The notes: generated from the letters alone by a model not told the origin. Counted from the stretch's first letter, positions 25,011-33,841 are shown. The stretch: DNA of 41,425 nt from an uncultured Clostridium sp. (GCF_934754925.1 NZ_CAKVJA010000022.1:1-41425), one strand, 5' to 3'. Translations and numbers: made by a program.

Positions 25011-25445
25011 ATGGAAATAACTAACTTTGTAACTGAAAATTTTCTTTCATCATTTGCAGGGACATTAGTTACCGTTGAATTAATAGTATTTACAACTAAG
25101 GAATTTCCACTTATTAAAAAAATACCTACAAAATTGTATACTTTTATTTTAGCGGTTATACATCTTTTTATTGTACAAATTATAATTGGAAAATCTGATA
25201 TAACAATAGGATGTGTATACCTATTATTTGTAAATTCATTAATAGTAGAATTAATTTTATGTGGTGGATATGACACTTTAATGAGTAAACTTAAAAGTGT
25301 AAGAAAGTCTGCAAATCAATCAAAAGAAGATATTGGTGAAAAAAATAGTAAAAAAACTACAACTAATAGTAAATTTGCTAATAATAATGCTTCTGATAAT
25401 GTTGTAGGGGTTTCAAAAACAAATACAAATTATATAGATAAATAA
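25011..25445 (+). CDS. Unrecognised small membrane protein with holin-like topology
   Basis: A 144-aa protein with three predicted membrane helices (about residues 12-30, 41-60 and 64-86) and a long hydrophilic, Ser/Lys/Asn-rich C-terminal tail (from ~95). I do not recognise a family. Three helices followed by a charged tail is the plan of class I holins, and some clostridial bacteriocin or phage genes look like this, but no lysin or phage gene is next to it. AAGGTGA lies seven bases ahead of ATG. It starts 33 bases after the aldo/keto reductase gene, so co-transcription is likely. Confidence 0.65.
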   Translation: MEITNFVTENFLSSFAGTLVTVELIVFTTKEFPLIKKIPTKLYTFILAVIHLFIVQIIIGKSDITIGCVYLLFVNSLIVELILCGGYDTLMSKLKSVRKSANQSKEDIGEKNSKKTTTNSKFANNNASDNVVGVSKTNTNYIDK

Positions 25446-25460
25446 ATATTTAAGATAAGT

Positions 25461-25495
25461 AAAAAGGTGATTATTTTTAAGTAATCACCTTTTTT
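25461..25495. terminator. Bidirectional terminator
   Basis: AAAAAGGTGATTA (25461-25473) pairs with TAATCACCTTTTT (ending near 25494) around a TTTTTAAG-type loop. T runs exist on both strands, serving the genes on each side. Confidence 0.85.
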
Positions 25496-25496
25496 A

Positions 25497-25730
25497 TCAA
25501 GAATTCTTTTTTGATAATTTTTTACTTTTTCCAAGATATGAGCCAATTCCTAGACCAATAAATAGTAATATTATAGGGGCTAATGCTATCCAAAACATAT
25601 TATCAGTTAATAAAAATCCTATAATTCCAATAAGTAGTCCAGTAATTAGACCAATAAGTGTACCGTATGATAAGTATTTTTCAGCTTTCTCATCTGCAAA
25701 AGTTTTTTTCTTTTTCTTTTTGTTACTCAT
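25497..25730 (-). CDS. Small two-helix membrane protein of unknown function
   Basis: A 77-aa protein: a basic N-terminus with six consecutive lysines, two membrane helices (about 22-42 and 46-67) rich in Gly, Leu and Ile, and a basic C-terminus (KSKKLSKKNS). The GLITGLLIGIIG and GLGIGSYLG segments are glycine-zipper-like. AGGAGGT is an excellent ribosome site ahead of the ATG. I cannot assign a family. Confidence 0.65.
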   Translation of the reverse strand: MSNKKKKKKTFADEKAEKYLSYGTLIGLITGLLIGIIGFLLTDNMFWIALAPIILLFIGLGIGSYLGKSKKLSKKNS

Positions 25731-26118
25731 TTATTACCTCCTAATAGAAAGAATTAATGGTTATATATAGAAATTATATAACAAAAATTTACATAATGTA
25801 AAGTTATATTAATTGTTAGTTTCATAAACGGCTTTAGATATTTGAGTAATTTTTTTTTCAGAATCTTCTAAGTTATAAGTATAAATTATTATTTTTTGTT
25901 TATAATATTCAATTTAATAGGATCTCCTTAGTTAGTATAAATACAAAAGTATTTTAGTATATAAACCTTAAAATAAACTTAAGAAATCAGCTAGGGAGAA
26001 TACTCTATTACTTTATATTTCAAAAAATGAATATAAGAAACTGAAGTTTAAATGAATTCAATATGCAAAAGTAACTATTATGGTAAAATCAAATATATAT
26101 AACTTATTGGAGGAAAAT
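25731..26118. other. Intergenic region between divergent genes
   Basis: It holds the minus-strand ribosome site of the two-helix protein gene and the small ORF at 25809-25913 (see its own entry). The rest, toward the response regulator, shows no gene. I did not find a convincing promoter for the regulator. Confidence 0.4.
25809..25913 (-). pseudogene. 34-codon ORF with strong ribosome site but ATT at the start position
   Basis: On the minus strand TAAGGAGA (AAGGAG at 25924-25929) lies ten bases before ATT GAA TAT TAT. From there the frame stays open for 34 codons (EYYKQKIIIYTYNLEDSE, KKITQISKAVYETNN) to TAA. An in-frame TAA directly precedes the ATT, and no ATG, GTG or TTG opens this frame. 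Either the start codon has mutated (ATG to ATT) and this is a dead small gene, or it uses the rare ATT start. No homologue is known to me. Confidence 0.35.
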
Positions 26119-26787
26119 ATGAGTTGCAAAATTTTGGTAGTAGAAGATGATAATCAAATACAAGAATTAATAGTAGAGTTTCTATCTTCACAAGATTATA
26201 TAGTAGATACAGCAAATGATGGAGTAGAAGGATATGAAAAATTTAAGTCAGGAGAATATGATTTAGTAATTTTAGATGTAATGATGCCAAGACTTGATGG
26301 TCATTCATTATGTAAAATGATAAGAAATATAGATAAAGAAGTTTCAATTATATTTTTAACAGCACTAGGTGATGAGGAAAATGAAATAAAGGGATTTGAT
26401 TTAAATGCAGATGATTATATAAGCAAACCATTTTCATTTAATATATTAATTAAAAGAGTAGAGGCTGTCTTAAGAAGAAAGAATAAAGAAAAATCTGAAG
26501 ATGAAGTATTAAAATTTGAAGGCTTAAAACTTGATTTACAAACTTTTAAATCTTATATTGATGAGGAAGAAATAGAGTTAACTTTAAAGGAATTTAATAT
26601 ATTAAAGTTAATGATAAGTAGTTATCCAACAGTAGTGTCTAGAGAGAAGTTAATCGAGAAAATATGGGGATATGATTATTTTGGAGATACTAGAGTTATA
26701 GATGCACATATGAAAAATATAAGAAAGAAAATAAAGAAGGACTATATAAAAACTATTAAAGGTGTAGGATATGTTCTTGAAAAATAA
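26119..26787 (+). CDS. OmpR-family response regulator
   Basis: A 222-aa transcription regulator. Its receiver domain has the acidic pair in VVEDDN, the phosphoacceptor in LVILDVMMPRLDG, the Thr in IFLTALGDE and the Lys in ISKPFSF. The winged-helix domain follows (LTLKEFNILKLMI, VVSREKLIEKIWGYDYFGDTRVIDAHMKNIRKKI). I start it at ATG 26119, where GGAGG is six bases upstream; an ATG at 26080 in the same frame has no site. The kinase gene overlaps its end by 17 bases, so the two are translated together. No transporter or resistance gene follows in the same direction, so its regulon is not evident here. Confidence 0.93.
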   Translation: MSCKILVVEDDNQIQELIVEFLSSQDYIVDTANDGVEGYEKFKSGEYDLVILDVMMPRLDGHSLCKMIRNIDKEVSIIFLTALGDEENEIKGFDLNADDYISKPFSFNILIKRVEAVLRRKNKEKSEDEVLKFEGLKLDLQTFKSYIDEEEIELTLKEFNILKLMISSYPTVVSREKLIEKIWGYDYFGDTRVIDAHMKNIRKKIKKDYIKTIKGVGYVLEK

Positions 26788-28285
26788 GTGGAAAAATCTA
26801 AGTATAAAGAAAAAATTATTTATATGGAGTAGTTTAATAATAATATTAGCATTCACACTTCTATATATATGTATATATTTCTTTATGCCAAGAGTCTATG
26901 AGTTTTATAAAGTAAATAGTGTTAAAGCTGGAATTGAAGAATTAAAGCGTGAGTTAGGGGTTGATGAACATATAAATATAGATGAGTTATTAGATATCTT
27001 TTCTTATAATAATAATATAGATATTATTTTAGTAAGTAAGGATAATAATAATTCAATTAACGATATAATATATTCATCATTTAGGGAAGGAGCAAATTCA
27101 CCTAATAATATACCTTTTTTATATAATAATAAGCAGTATGAAAGATTTCAAATGTTTAAAGATTATGCTTTTACCATAGATGAAAATTTAAATACTACAC
27201 AATTTGTATATAAACTGATTAATAAAACTGGAAGTTTAAATATAGATGAAGCTGTTTATATAAAAAGTTTAAATAAAGTGTATCATATGATAGTACATTT
27301 TCCTATAAGTCCAGAAAATGAAGCAGTAGATAGCATTACTTTATTTTTTCCATTTGCTATTATTGCAATTATAATTATTGCTTTTACTATGTCTAGTTTC
27401 TATGCAATCTTAATAAGCAGACCTTTAATTAAGATAAATAAGGTTGCTAAGAATATGGCAAATTTAGATTTTGATAATATTATTGAGATAAATGGTGAGG
27501 ATGAAATAGGTGAATTATCAAATAGTTTAAATTTAATGAATAAAAATTTAAAAGAGTCATTCGATAAATTAGAAAGAATGAATTCACAGCTTACAGAAGA
27601 AATAGAAATGGAAAGAAAATTAGAAAAGGAAAGAAGAGAGTTTATTGCAACAATTTCTCATGAATTAAAATCTCCTATTACTATAATTAATGGTCAGCTA
27701 GAAGGTATGATTTATAATATTGGAAAGTATAAAGATAGAGATAAATATTTAAAAGAATCTTATGGTGTTATACAAAAAATGAGTGAATTAGTACAGGAGA
27801 TATTACATTTAAGCGAAAGGGAAAATGGTGAGTTTAAATATAATTTTGTAAATGTAAATATAAGTAGAATTACTAATATTATAATTAGTGAATTAAAATA
27901 TTTTATTGATGAAAAGAATTTAACCTTAAAAGTTAATATTAAGGAAGATGTTTTTATAACTGCAGATGAAAAGCTAATAAAAAAAGTAATTACTAATATA
28001 GTTAAAAATGCTATTACTCATTCACCTTTCAATGAGAAAATTATTATAAATTTAAGTAGCTATGAATTAACTGTTGAAAATACGGGTATAACAATTCCTA
28101 GTGATCAAATTGGTAATATATTTAATGCTTTCTATAGAGTTGATAAATCTAGAAATAGAAAAACTGGAGGAACTGGATTAGGACTTTATATAGTAAAAAC
28201 TATATTAGATAAACATGAAAATATTAGTTATAAGATTCTTTGTAAAGAAAATTCGGTAGTATTTAAAATGATGTTTAAAAAATAG
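26771..28285 (+). CDS. HisKA-type sensor histidine kinase
   Basis: Membrane kinase of 504 aa paired with the OmpR-type regulator. Helix 1 spans ~17-38, an extracytoplasmic sensor domain ~40-188, helix 2 ~190-216 and HAMP ~217-265, with a short coiled segment following. His297 sits in FIATISHELKSPITI. The ATPase domain shows NIVKNAITHS, VENTGITI, FYRVDKSRN and GGTGLGLYIVK. The layout resembles cell-envelope sensors of the VanS/VncS kind, but the ~150-residue sensor domain is not one I can name. Its TAG stop lies inside the left arm of the terminator at 28281. Confidence 0.92.
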   Translation: MFLKNKWKNLSIKKKLFIWSSLIIILAFTLLYICIYFFMPRVYEFYKVNSVKAGIEELKRELGVDEHINIDELLDIFSYNNNIDIILVSKDNNNSINDIIYSSFREGANSPNNIPFLYNNKQYERFQMFKDYAFTIDENLNTTQFVYKLINKTGSLNIDEAVYIKSLNKVYHMIVHFPISPENEAVDSITLFFPFAIIAIIIIAFTMSSFYAILISRPLIKINKVAKNMANLDFDNIIEINGEDEIGELSNSLNLMNKNLKESFDKLERMNSQLTEEIEMERKLEKERREFIATISHELKSPITIINGQLEGMIYNIGKYKDRDKYLKESYGVIQKMSELVQEILHLSERENGEFKYNFVNVNISRITNIIISELKYFIDEKNLTLKVNIKEDVFITADEKLIKKVITNIVKNAITHSPFNEKIIINLSSYELTVENTGITIPSDQIGNIFNAFYRVDKSRNRKTGGTGLGLYIVKTILDKHENISYKILCKENSVVFKMMFKK

Positions 28286-28314
28286 ATAATACAAAGCGTA
28301 TTATCTATTTTTTT
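28281..28314. terminator. Terminator shared by the kinase and DEAD-box helicase genes
   Basis: AATAGATAATAC (28281-28292) pairs perfectly with GTATTATCTATT (28298-28309) around AAAGC, and a T run follows. On the opposite strand the flanking A run gives a T tail as well. Confidence 0.85.
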
Positions 28315-28319
28315 GATAT

Positions 28320-29468
28320 TTAAAATTTAACTGGTATTAAGTTTCCGCCATATAATTTCATTTCTGTAAATTTAATTTTAAAGGCTTTTTGGTATGATTT
28401 TATAGATTCTAAATCACGTTTTGTACCTATACAAATTGAAGAACCAGAAAGGTTTCCACGTGCTGTTCTTCCTGCTCTATGTAAGTATTCATCAGGATTT
28501 TCAGGAAAATCCATACTTATAATATGAGTTACTTCAGGAATATCTAACCCTCTAGCAGATACATCAGAAGAAACTAGTACATTAAATTTACCATTTCTAA
28601 AAGCTTCAATTGATCTTTGTCTTTGTTCCTTTGAAGCATTTCCGTATATAGCTGTAGATTTAACCTTATGATAATCTAATTTTTCATTAATATTTTGAAG
28701 CTCTGTACTATTATTAATAAAAACTATAGCTCTTTCAGGAGTTTCAGCTGCTAATAATTTTCTTAAAGTTTCAAATCTATCTCTAAATTCACAAGTAATA
28801 TACATATGAGAAATATTTGGATTTAAAACAGATTTAGATTGTGATTTTACTATATGAACTTCTTTAACTAATGATTTAGAAATTTCTAAAGCTGTATTAT
28901 TCATACTTGCAGAGAAGAACATAAGTTGTCTATCTCTCATAGTAGCTTTAATTATATCTTTTATTATTGTAGATTTATTTTTAGCTAATAAACTATCAGC
29001 TTCATCCATAACTATAGTTTTTATAGTATGAGCAGTTATTTTTTTCTTTTTTATTAAATCAAGAACTCTTCCAGATGAACCTACTATTATGTGAGGTTTT
29101 ACTTCTTTAAGCTTTTTGATTTGTTTTTCAATATTAGATTCACCCATTATAGTAAGTGAAGTTACATTCATATTTGAATTTTTTGCAAGTAATTTTATTT
29201 GTGCATCTATTTGCATAACTAACTCGTGTGTTGGAGCAAGTATAATAGCCTGCATTTCTTTTTTTTCTGTATTTATTTTTTGAAAAATAGGACATATGTA
29301 AGCTAAGGTTTTTCCACTACCAGTATGTGCTTCAGCAATGATATCTAGGTTTTCTAATGCTTTTGGAATAGTTAGGCTTTGTACTTCAGTTGGAGAAGTG
29401 ATTCCTTGAAGCTTTAAACCTTCTATTATATTTGAATTTAAATTAAGTTCAGTAAATGACATATTCAT
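28320..29468 (-). CDS. DEAD-box RNA helicase
   Basis: ATP-dependent RNA helicase of minimal size (382 aa). All core motifs are present in order: Q motif (GITSPTEVQ), I (AHTGSGKT), Ia (APTHELV), II (DEAD), III as SAS instead of SAT (FFSASMNN), IV (AIVFINN), V (SARGLDIP) and VI (HRAGRTAR). There is almost no C-terminal extension, so no extra RNA-binding domain guides it. GAGGAG precedes the ATG by six bases. Such short helicases commonly help ribosome assembly or mRNA turnover and growth in the cold; the specific role here is unknown. Confidence 0.93.
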   Translation of the reverse strand: MNMSFTELNLNSNIIEGLKLQGITSPTEVQSLTIPKALENLDIIAEAHTGSGKTLAYICPIFQKINTEKKEMQAIILAPTHELVMQIDAQIKLLAKNSNMNVTSLTIMGESNIEKQIKKLKEVKPHIIVGSSGRVLDLIKKKKITAHTIKTIVMDEADSLLAKNKSTIIKDIIKATMRDRQLMFFSASMNNTALEISKSLVKEVHIVKSQSKSVLNPNISHMYITCEFRDRFETLRKLLAAETPERAIVFINNSTELQNINEKLDYHKVKSTAIYGNASKEQRQRSIEAFRNGKFNVLVSSDVSARGLDIPEVTHIISMDFPENPDEYLHRAGRTARGNLSGSSICIGTKRDLESIKSYQKAFKIKFTEMKLYGGNLIPVKF

Positions 29469-29834
29469 TATTTTCTCCTCAGTATTTTTTATTATCTATA
29501 TTAGTATACACTAAAAATAATTTTAGTATAGAAATTTGTATATATAAATTTAAGATTATTATTAAACTAATAAATTTAAATAGTATATTAATTTAAAAAA
29601 AAGTAAAAAACAATACTGGAGTAAAGAAGAAAAAGTTAATAAAGTGTTAATATGATGTTTAAAAAATATTAAAAATTTTTTTGTAATGCATAGGGAAAAC
29701 GTTGTGATTTGTAGAAAATTAATGATTAATAATGAAAAGGGCAAAAAAATAGCAGAAAACTAAAACTTGAATTTTAGTACCAAAGTGCTAAAATGGATTC
29801 TATTAGTAAGTAAAGGTCAAAGGAGTAAAAGGAA
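29469..29834. other. Intergenic region between divergent helicase and YhgE genes
   Basis: Near the helicase end, TTAGTATA occurs at 29501-29508 and 29523-29530; read on the minus strand these give TATACTAA, usable as -10 boxes. Near the YhgE end lie the promoter and inverted repeat at 29767-29794. Between them, about 230 bases are A/T-rich and show no gene that I trust. Confidence 0.45.
29767..29794 (+). promoter_or_regulatory. YhgE promoter overlapped by an inverted repeat (candidate operator)
   Basis: TTGAAT (29767-29772), a 16-base spacer and TAAAAT (29789-29794) make a fair promoter. ATTTTAGTAC (29771-29780) and GTGCTAAAAT (29785-29794) form an inverted repeat with one mismatch that covers the whole spacer and the -10. 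A bound repressor would block polymerase. Relatives of this gene often sit beside a TetR-family regulator; none is encoded next to it here. Confidence 0.5.
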
Positions 29835-31982
29835 ATGAAAGGCACATTTGAAATTTTTAGAAGAGATTTGAAGAATATCTTTAAAAATTATGGGGCAATT
29901 ATTGTTGTTTTAGCATTATGTATTTTACCTTCATTATATGCTTGGTTTAATATCAAAGCATCTTGGGATCCATATGCACAATCAGCAACAAGCGGTATAA
30001 AAATAGGGGTTGTTAATAATGATAAAGGAGCTACTTTAAATGGGAAAGAGGTCAATTTAGGAAATGACGTTGTAGATGGGCTCAAAGATAATAAACAAAT
30101 GGGATGGCAATTTGTTAGTGAAGAAGAAGCAACTGAAATGGTTGAAGAGGGAAAGTATTATGCAATGATTACTATTCCTGAAGATTTTTCAAAAAACTTA
30201 ACATCAATTGTTACTCAAGATATTCAAAAAGCAAATATAATTTATACAGTAAATGAAAAAATAAATGCAATAGCACCTAAGCTTACTGATAAAGGGGCAA
30301 GTGCAATACAAGAAAATGTAAGCAAAGCAGTAGTTTCTAATGTAAGTGACACAATATTTAAATTAGGAAAAGAAATAGGAATAGAACTCGAAAATCAAAT
30401 TCCTAAGATTGGTACAATTTACAATTCATTAGTAGAAATACAAAGTCATTTTGGAAATATAAATGATATAGTTAATTTAGCAGGTGATGGAGCAGGGCAA
30501 CTTAAAACACTAGTAAATGAAGTTCAACAGGATATTCCTAAAATAAAAGAAACTATTGAAAATGCACAGAATTTAAGTGGCGAAGTTAAAGACTTTTTAA
30601 GTTCTTCAAAACAAAGCTTAAATAATATAGCACCTGTAATTAAAAATGATATTAAATTAGTAAATGAAATAGCTAATGATGTTTCTAAATATACAAGTGC
30701 AGTAATAGATGCAATAAATGCAGGTTCAGAATATGCTCCAGCAATGGTAGATAGTTTAATTGATAAGTTAAGCAGCATAAATAATAGTGCAGAATCATTA
30801 ATAAGTATCCTTAAAACAATGAATAAATTTAATCCAGGAAAATTTGATGATATAATAAGTAATTTACAGGAAGTAAATACTAAGGTTAGTGCAGCTATAA
30901 ATGCTTTAAATACAGTAAAGGATAGTTTAGCTAATGGCCAAAAACCAGATTTAACTTTATTAAATAATGTTTTATCATTTGCAAATGATATTAGCAGTAT
31001 ATCAGGAGATTTATATAACAACTTTGATTCTAATATAGCAGCAAAGATAAATGGTATTTTTGATCAGGCATATACAACAGCTGATAATGCAGCATCTGTA
31101 TTAAGTGCAGCAGGCGAAAAGTTACCACAAGTTTCTAACTTATTAAATACTGTTTATGAAGGTGCAGATAAGGGCATTGAAGGAATTCAATTTGTTAAAG
31201 AAAAACTTCCAGAAGCTGAAAATATGGTTAATGAGTTAGTTAATAAGGTTGGAAGTATTAATAATAGTGAAGATTTACAAGAAATCGTTGATTTATTAAA
31301 GACTGATGTTCAAACAAGAAGTGATTTCTTAGCTGACCCAGTAAACATAACAGAGAATAGGTTATTCCCAATGGGTAACTATGGTACAGGAATGACACCA
31401 TTCTATACAGTATTATCATTATGGGTAGGATTATTATTATTGTCTTCAATGTTAAGAGTAGAAGCTAAAGGTGAATATTCAGCTACATCACAATATTTTG
31501 GAAAAATGTTGTTATTTATGAGTATAGCTATAATTCAAGCTATAATAGTTGCTCTAGGAGATTTATATATATTAAAGATATATTGTGTAAATCCATTATT
31601 GTTTGTATTAGGTAGTGTATTTACAAGTATCATATTTACATTAATTTTATATTCTCTATGTTCTGTTTTTGGAAATATAGGTAAAGTTTTAGGAATTGTA
31701 TTGTTAGTAATTCAAATTGGTGGTTCTGGAGGAACATTCCCTATTCAGTTAACACCTAAATTCTTCCAAGTAATTAATCCGTTTTTACCATTTACTTATG
31801 CTATTTCCTTTGCAAGGGAAGCAATTGGTGGTGTTGTTCAAAGTGTATTAATTAAGGATATAATAGTACTTTCAATATATGGAGTAATATTTATACTTAT
31901 TTCATTATTCCTTAAGAAGCCAATAAATAAATTAACACATGGTTTCACAGAAAGTTTTGAAAAGAGTGGAATTGGAGAATAA
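29835..31982 (+). CDS. YhgE/Pip-family membrane protein
   Basis: A 715-aa protein with one membrane helix near the N-terminus (~18-38, beginning after the signature FRRDLKNIFKNYGA), a large extracytoplasmic helical domain (~40-515), and five or six membrane helices at the C-terminus (~520-695). WDPYAQSATSGIKIGVVNNDKGA is the family's early motif, and FPMGNYGTGMTPFY marks the entry to the C-terminal membrane part. Relatives include Lactococcus Pip, a phage receptor, and Bacillus YueB/YhgE-like proteins linked to phage adsorption or type VII secretion. The fold is related to ABC-2 permeases, but no ATPase is adjacent. AAAGGAG lies before the ATG. Role here unknown. Confidence 0.9.
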   Translation: MKGTFEIFRRDLKNIFKNYGAIIVVLALCILPSLYAWFNIKASWDPYAQSATSGIKIGVVNNDKGATLNGKEVNLGNDVVDGLKDNKQMGWQFVSEEEATEMVEEGKYYAMITIPEDFSKNLTSIVTQDIQKANIIYTVNEKINAIAPKLTDKGASAIQENVSKAVVSNVSDTIFKLGKEIGIELENQIPKIGTIYNSLVEIQSHFGNINDIVNLAGDGAGQLKTLVNEVQQDIPKIKETIENAQNLSGEVKDFLSSSKQSLNNIAPVIKNDIKLVNEIANDVSKYTSAVIDAINAGSEYAPAMVDSLIDKLSSINNSAESLISILKTMNKFNPGKFDDIISNLQEVNTKVSAAINALNTVKDSLANGQKPDLTLLNNVLSFANDISSISGDLYNNFDSNIAAKINGIFDQAYTTADNAASVLSAAGEKLPQVSNLLNTVYEGADKGIEGIQFVKEKLPEAENMVNELVNKVGSINNSEDLQEIVDLLKTDVQTRSDFLADPVNITENRLFPMGNYGTGMTPFYTVLSLWVGLLLLSSMLRVEAKGEYSATSQYFGKMLLFMSIAIIQAIIVALGDLYILKIYCVNPLLFVLGSVFTSIIFTLILYSLCSVFGNIGKVLGIVLLVIQIGGSGGTFPIQLTPKFFQVINPFLPFTYAISFAREAIGGVVQSVLIKDIIVLSIYGVIFILISLFLKKPINKLTHGFTESFEKSGIGE

Positions 31983-32009
31983 GTTTAATAGTAATTAGAT
32001 ATTAATTTA

Positions 32010-32056
32010 AAGGAGTATTTAAAGTTTAAAAGGTATTTAAACTTTAAATACTCCTT
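32010..32056 (+). terminator. 21-bp perfect hairpin after the YhgE gene
   Basis: The arm at 32010-32030 (AAGGAGTATTT...) is perfectly complementary to 32036-32056, with a five-base loop. The tail ATTATTTTAT is only moderately T-rich. It is long for a terminator and could also protect the mRNA end. Confidence 0.7.
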
Positions 32057-32258
32057 ATTATTTTATAAATAAGTTTTATTGTTATTTCTTTAGTTGAAGT
32101 TAGTATTATTAAATAATCAAATAAGGATGTTTTTAGATTTATTACAGTATATATTTAAGGAAAGTTTTTTTATAAAGTGAAAGTAATTATTAAAATATTT
32201 TAATATTCTTTAGGTTAAACTAAATTATAATATTTGTGGTCTTTGGAGGAAATAGATA

Positions 32259-33158
32259 ATGAAGAAAGATGTATTTTTAGCAAATGTTAAAAATGGAAGT
32301 GAAATAAAAACATCATTAATGGTTATGAGAGTGATTTTTAGAGATACTACTAAGGTAGTATGTATTTTAGCTGATAAAACTGGAGAAATAAAAGCAACTA
32401 TACAAAATAAAGCAGGAGATATTGTTGAGGGCAAGGTTATTGAAATAGAGGGTAAAAAGGATGTTAATCTAGAAGTTAAAAAATATGAATTTATAGATGA
32501 ATATAATTCTATAGATTATCTACCTACAGTTAAAAGAGATATAGAAGACATTATGGCTGAAATAGAATTATATACAGAAGAATATATAATATCTAGAGAG
32601 GGAAAGGCACTAAATGATTACTTTTTTAAGAATAAAGATTTTTTAGAGAAGTTTAAAAGGGGAATCGGAGGCGTTTCTATGCATCATAATTACATAGGAG
32701 GATTAGCAGAGCATACATTAGGAGTTATGTATTTAACTATTATGCTTTGTGAAAGGTATGAGTGTAGAAATAAGGAGATTGCAATTCTTGCGGCAAAGCT
32801 TCATGATATAGGTAAAATATATGAACTATGTTATGATGGACCTTTTAAATATACACTTAGGGGAGAGATGGAAGGCCATATAGTAATTGGTACAGAAATG
32901 CTTGATAAAGCATTTAATGATAATCCAGGGTTTTATTCAGAGGATTTTATGATTAGAATGAAAGGGTGCATAGTACAACATCATGGAAAACTTGAATATG
33001 GTTCACCAAGAGAAATGAGGATGGAGGAGTCATTTATTCTTAATTCTGCAGATTCTATAGATGCAACTATGAACAAAATCTCTCAAATAAAGGAGAAAAC
33101 AGAAGCTGGAAATTGGTCAGAATATGATAGAAGAATTGAAACAAGGTTATACTTATAA
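32259..33158 (+). CDS. YhaM-like 3'-5' exoribonuclease (OB-fold plus HD domain)
   Basis: A 299-aa protein with an N-terminal OB-type nucleic-acid-binding part (~1-85, VCILADKTGEIKATI) and an HD domain with the ligand pattern HHNYIGGLAEHTLGV, then LHDIGK, then GHIVIGTEM and VQHHGKLEYGSP. That order matches YhaM/Cbf1 of Bacillus and Staphylococcus, manganese-dependent exonucleases that trim RNA or single-stranded DNA 3' ends. GGAGG lies ahead of ATG. It stands alone in its own transcription unit with a possible TATAAT at 32226-32231. Confidence 0.9.
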   Translation: MKKDVFLANVKNGSEIKTSLMVMRVIFRDTTKVVCILADKTGEIKATIQNKAGDIVEGKVIEIEGKKDVNLEVKKYEFIDEYNSIDYLPTVKRDIEDIMAEIELYTEEYIISREGKALNDYFFKNKDFLEKFKRGIGGVSMHHNYIGGLAEHTLGVMYLTIMLCERYECRNKEIAILAAKLHDIGKIYELCYDGPFKYTLRGEMEGHIVIGTEMLDKAFNDNPGFYSEDFMIRMKGCIVQHHGKLEYGSPREMRMEESFILNSADSIDATMNKISQIKEKTEAGNWSEYDRRIETRLYL

Positions 33159-33246
33159 GTAGATTTTAATCTGGAGATGTAAATTTACAGGTTATACATA
33201 AGATGAATGTGTTTTAACTAATATAAGCAAGGGAGGAGAAGTCAAT

Positions 33247-33423
33247 ATGAATAAATTTAAGGATAAGTTAATTGAAGAGGATATATTTGTAGAAAGTGAA
33301 AGTAGTAACACTTCTATTGTAAATGTTGAAGATATAGTTAAATTTCATAATAGAAATAATTTTAATGATATGAAGAATAGTATAGATATAGAAAGAGATA
33401 TTTTTACTAAAAATAATGAATAG
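33247..33423 (+). CDS. 58-aa acidic protein of unknown function
   Basis: A short gene with a very strong ribosome site (GGGAGGAG, nine bases ahead of ATG). The product is hydrophilic and acidic, with no membrane helix or cysteine. It contains two related pieces, IEEDIFVES near the N-terminus and IERDIFTKN at the C-terminus, an internal repeat that might bind the same partner twice. It lies about 90 bases after the YhaM gene and may share its transcript. No family recognised. Confidence 0.55.
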   Translation: MNKFKDKLIEEDIFVESESSNTSIVNVEDIVKFHNRNNFNDMKNSIDIERDIFTKNNE

Positions 33424-33577
33424 TATTATTATTGAGCATAGGGTTAATAATAAATAACTTTTATTAAAAAATTTATAGACTTAAAATTTGTAATATATAA
33501 TAAAAGTTTGTTCAATTTGTAAATTGACTAAAGCAATTAATCTGTATATAATTTTTTATAATAGTGAGGTGAAAAAT

Positions 33578-33841
33578 ATGAATATAAAAAATAATAAAAA
33601 ATTGATTTTCGGCGCATTATCGGCAGTTGTAGCCTCGGTTGCAGCAGGGGTTTTAGTAAAAAATAATATGGATAAAAAGTCTAAAAGTGATAATGAAGAA
33701 GATAAAAAGAATAAAAAAGAAAAGAAGAGTAAGAATGTATATTATACAGTACATTTAAATGATATTTATAGTTCATATGATGATAAAACCTTATCAGAAG
33801 ACGATATGATAAACGAAATAAAAAAAGAGACTTCTTTATAA
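33578..33841 (+). CDS. 87-aa membrane-anchored, highly charged protein
   Basis: I start it at ATG 33578, with GAGGTGA eight bases upstream; the same frame is open from 33524 without a site. A basic N-terminus leads into one hydrophobic segment (residues ~9-27, LIFGALSAVVASVAAGVLV). Then comes a Lys/Glu/Asp-rich stretch (~30-51) and a C-terminal part reading VYYTVHLNDIYSSYDD. It could be a single-pass membrane protein or exported by a signal without a clear cleavage site. Function unknown. Confidence 0.55.
   Translation: MNIKNNKKLIFGALSAVVASVAAGVLVKNNMDKKSKSDNEEDKKNKKEKKSKNVYYTVHLNDIYSSYDDKTLSEDDMINEIKKETSL

Noticed and set aside
29562..29744. 60-codon minus-strand frame in the helicase-YhgE intergenic region
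   Set aside because: It would need a TTG start with no ribosome site, and the hydrophobic product is what A-rich noncoding DNA gives when read backwards.
30524..31021. 165-codon minus-strand frame inside the YhgE gene
   Set aside because: The opposite strand encodes a continuous, family-matching protein. The reverse product has no recognisable domain and no start signals.
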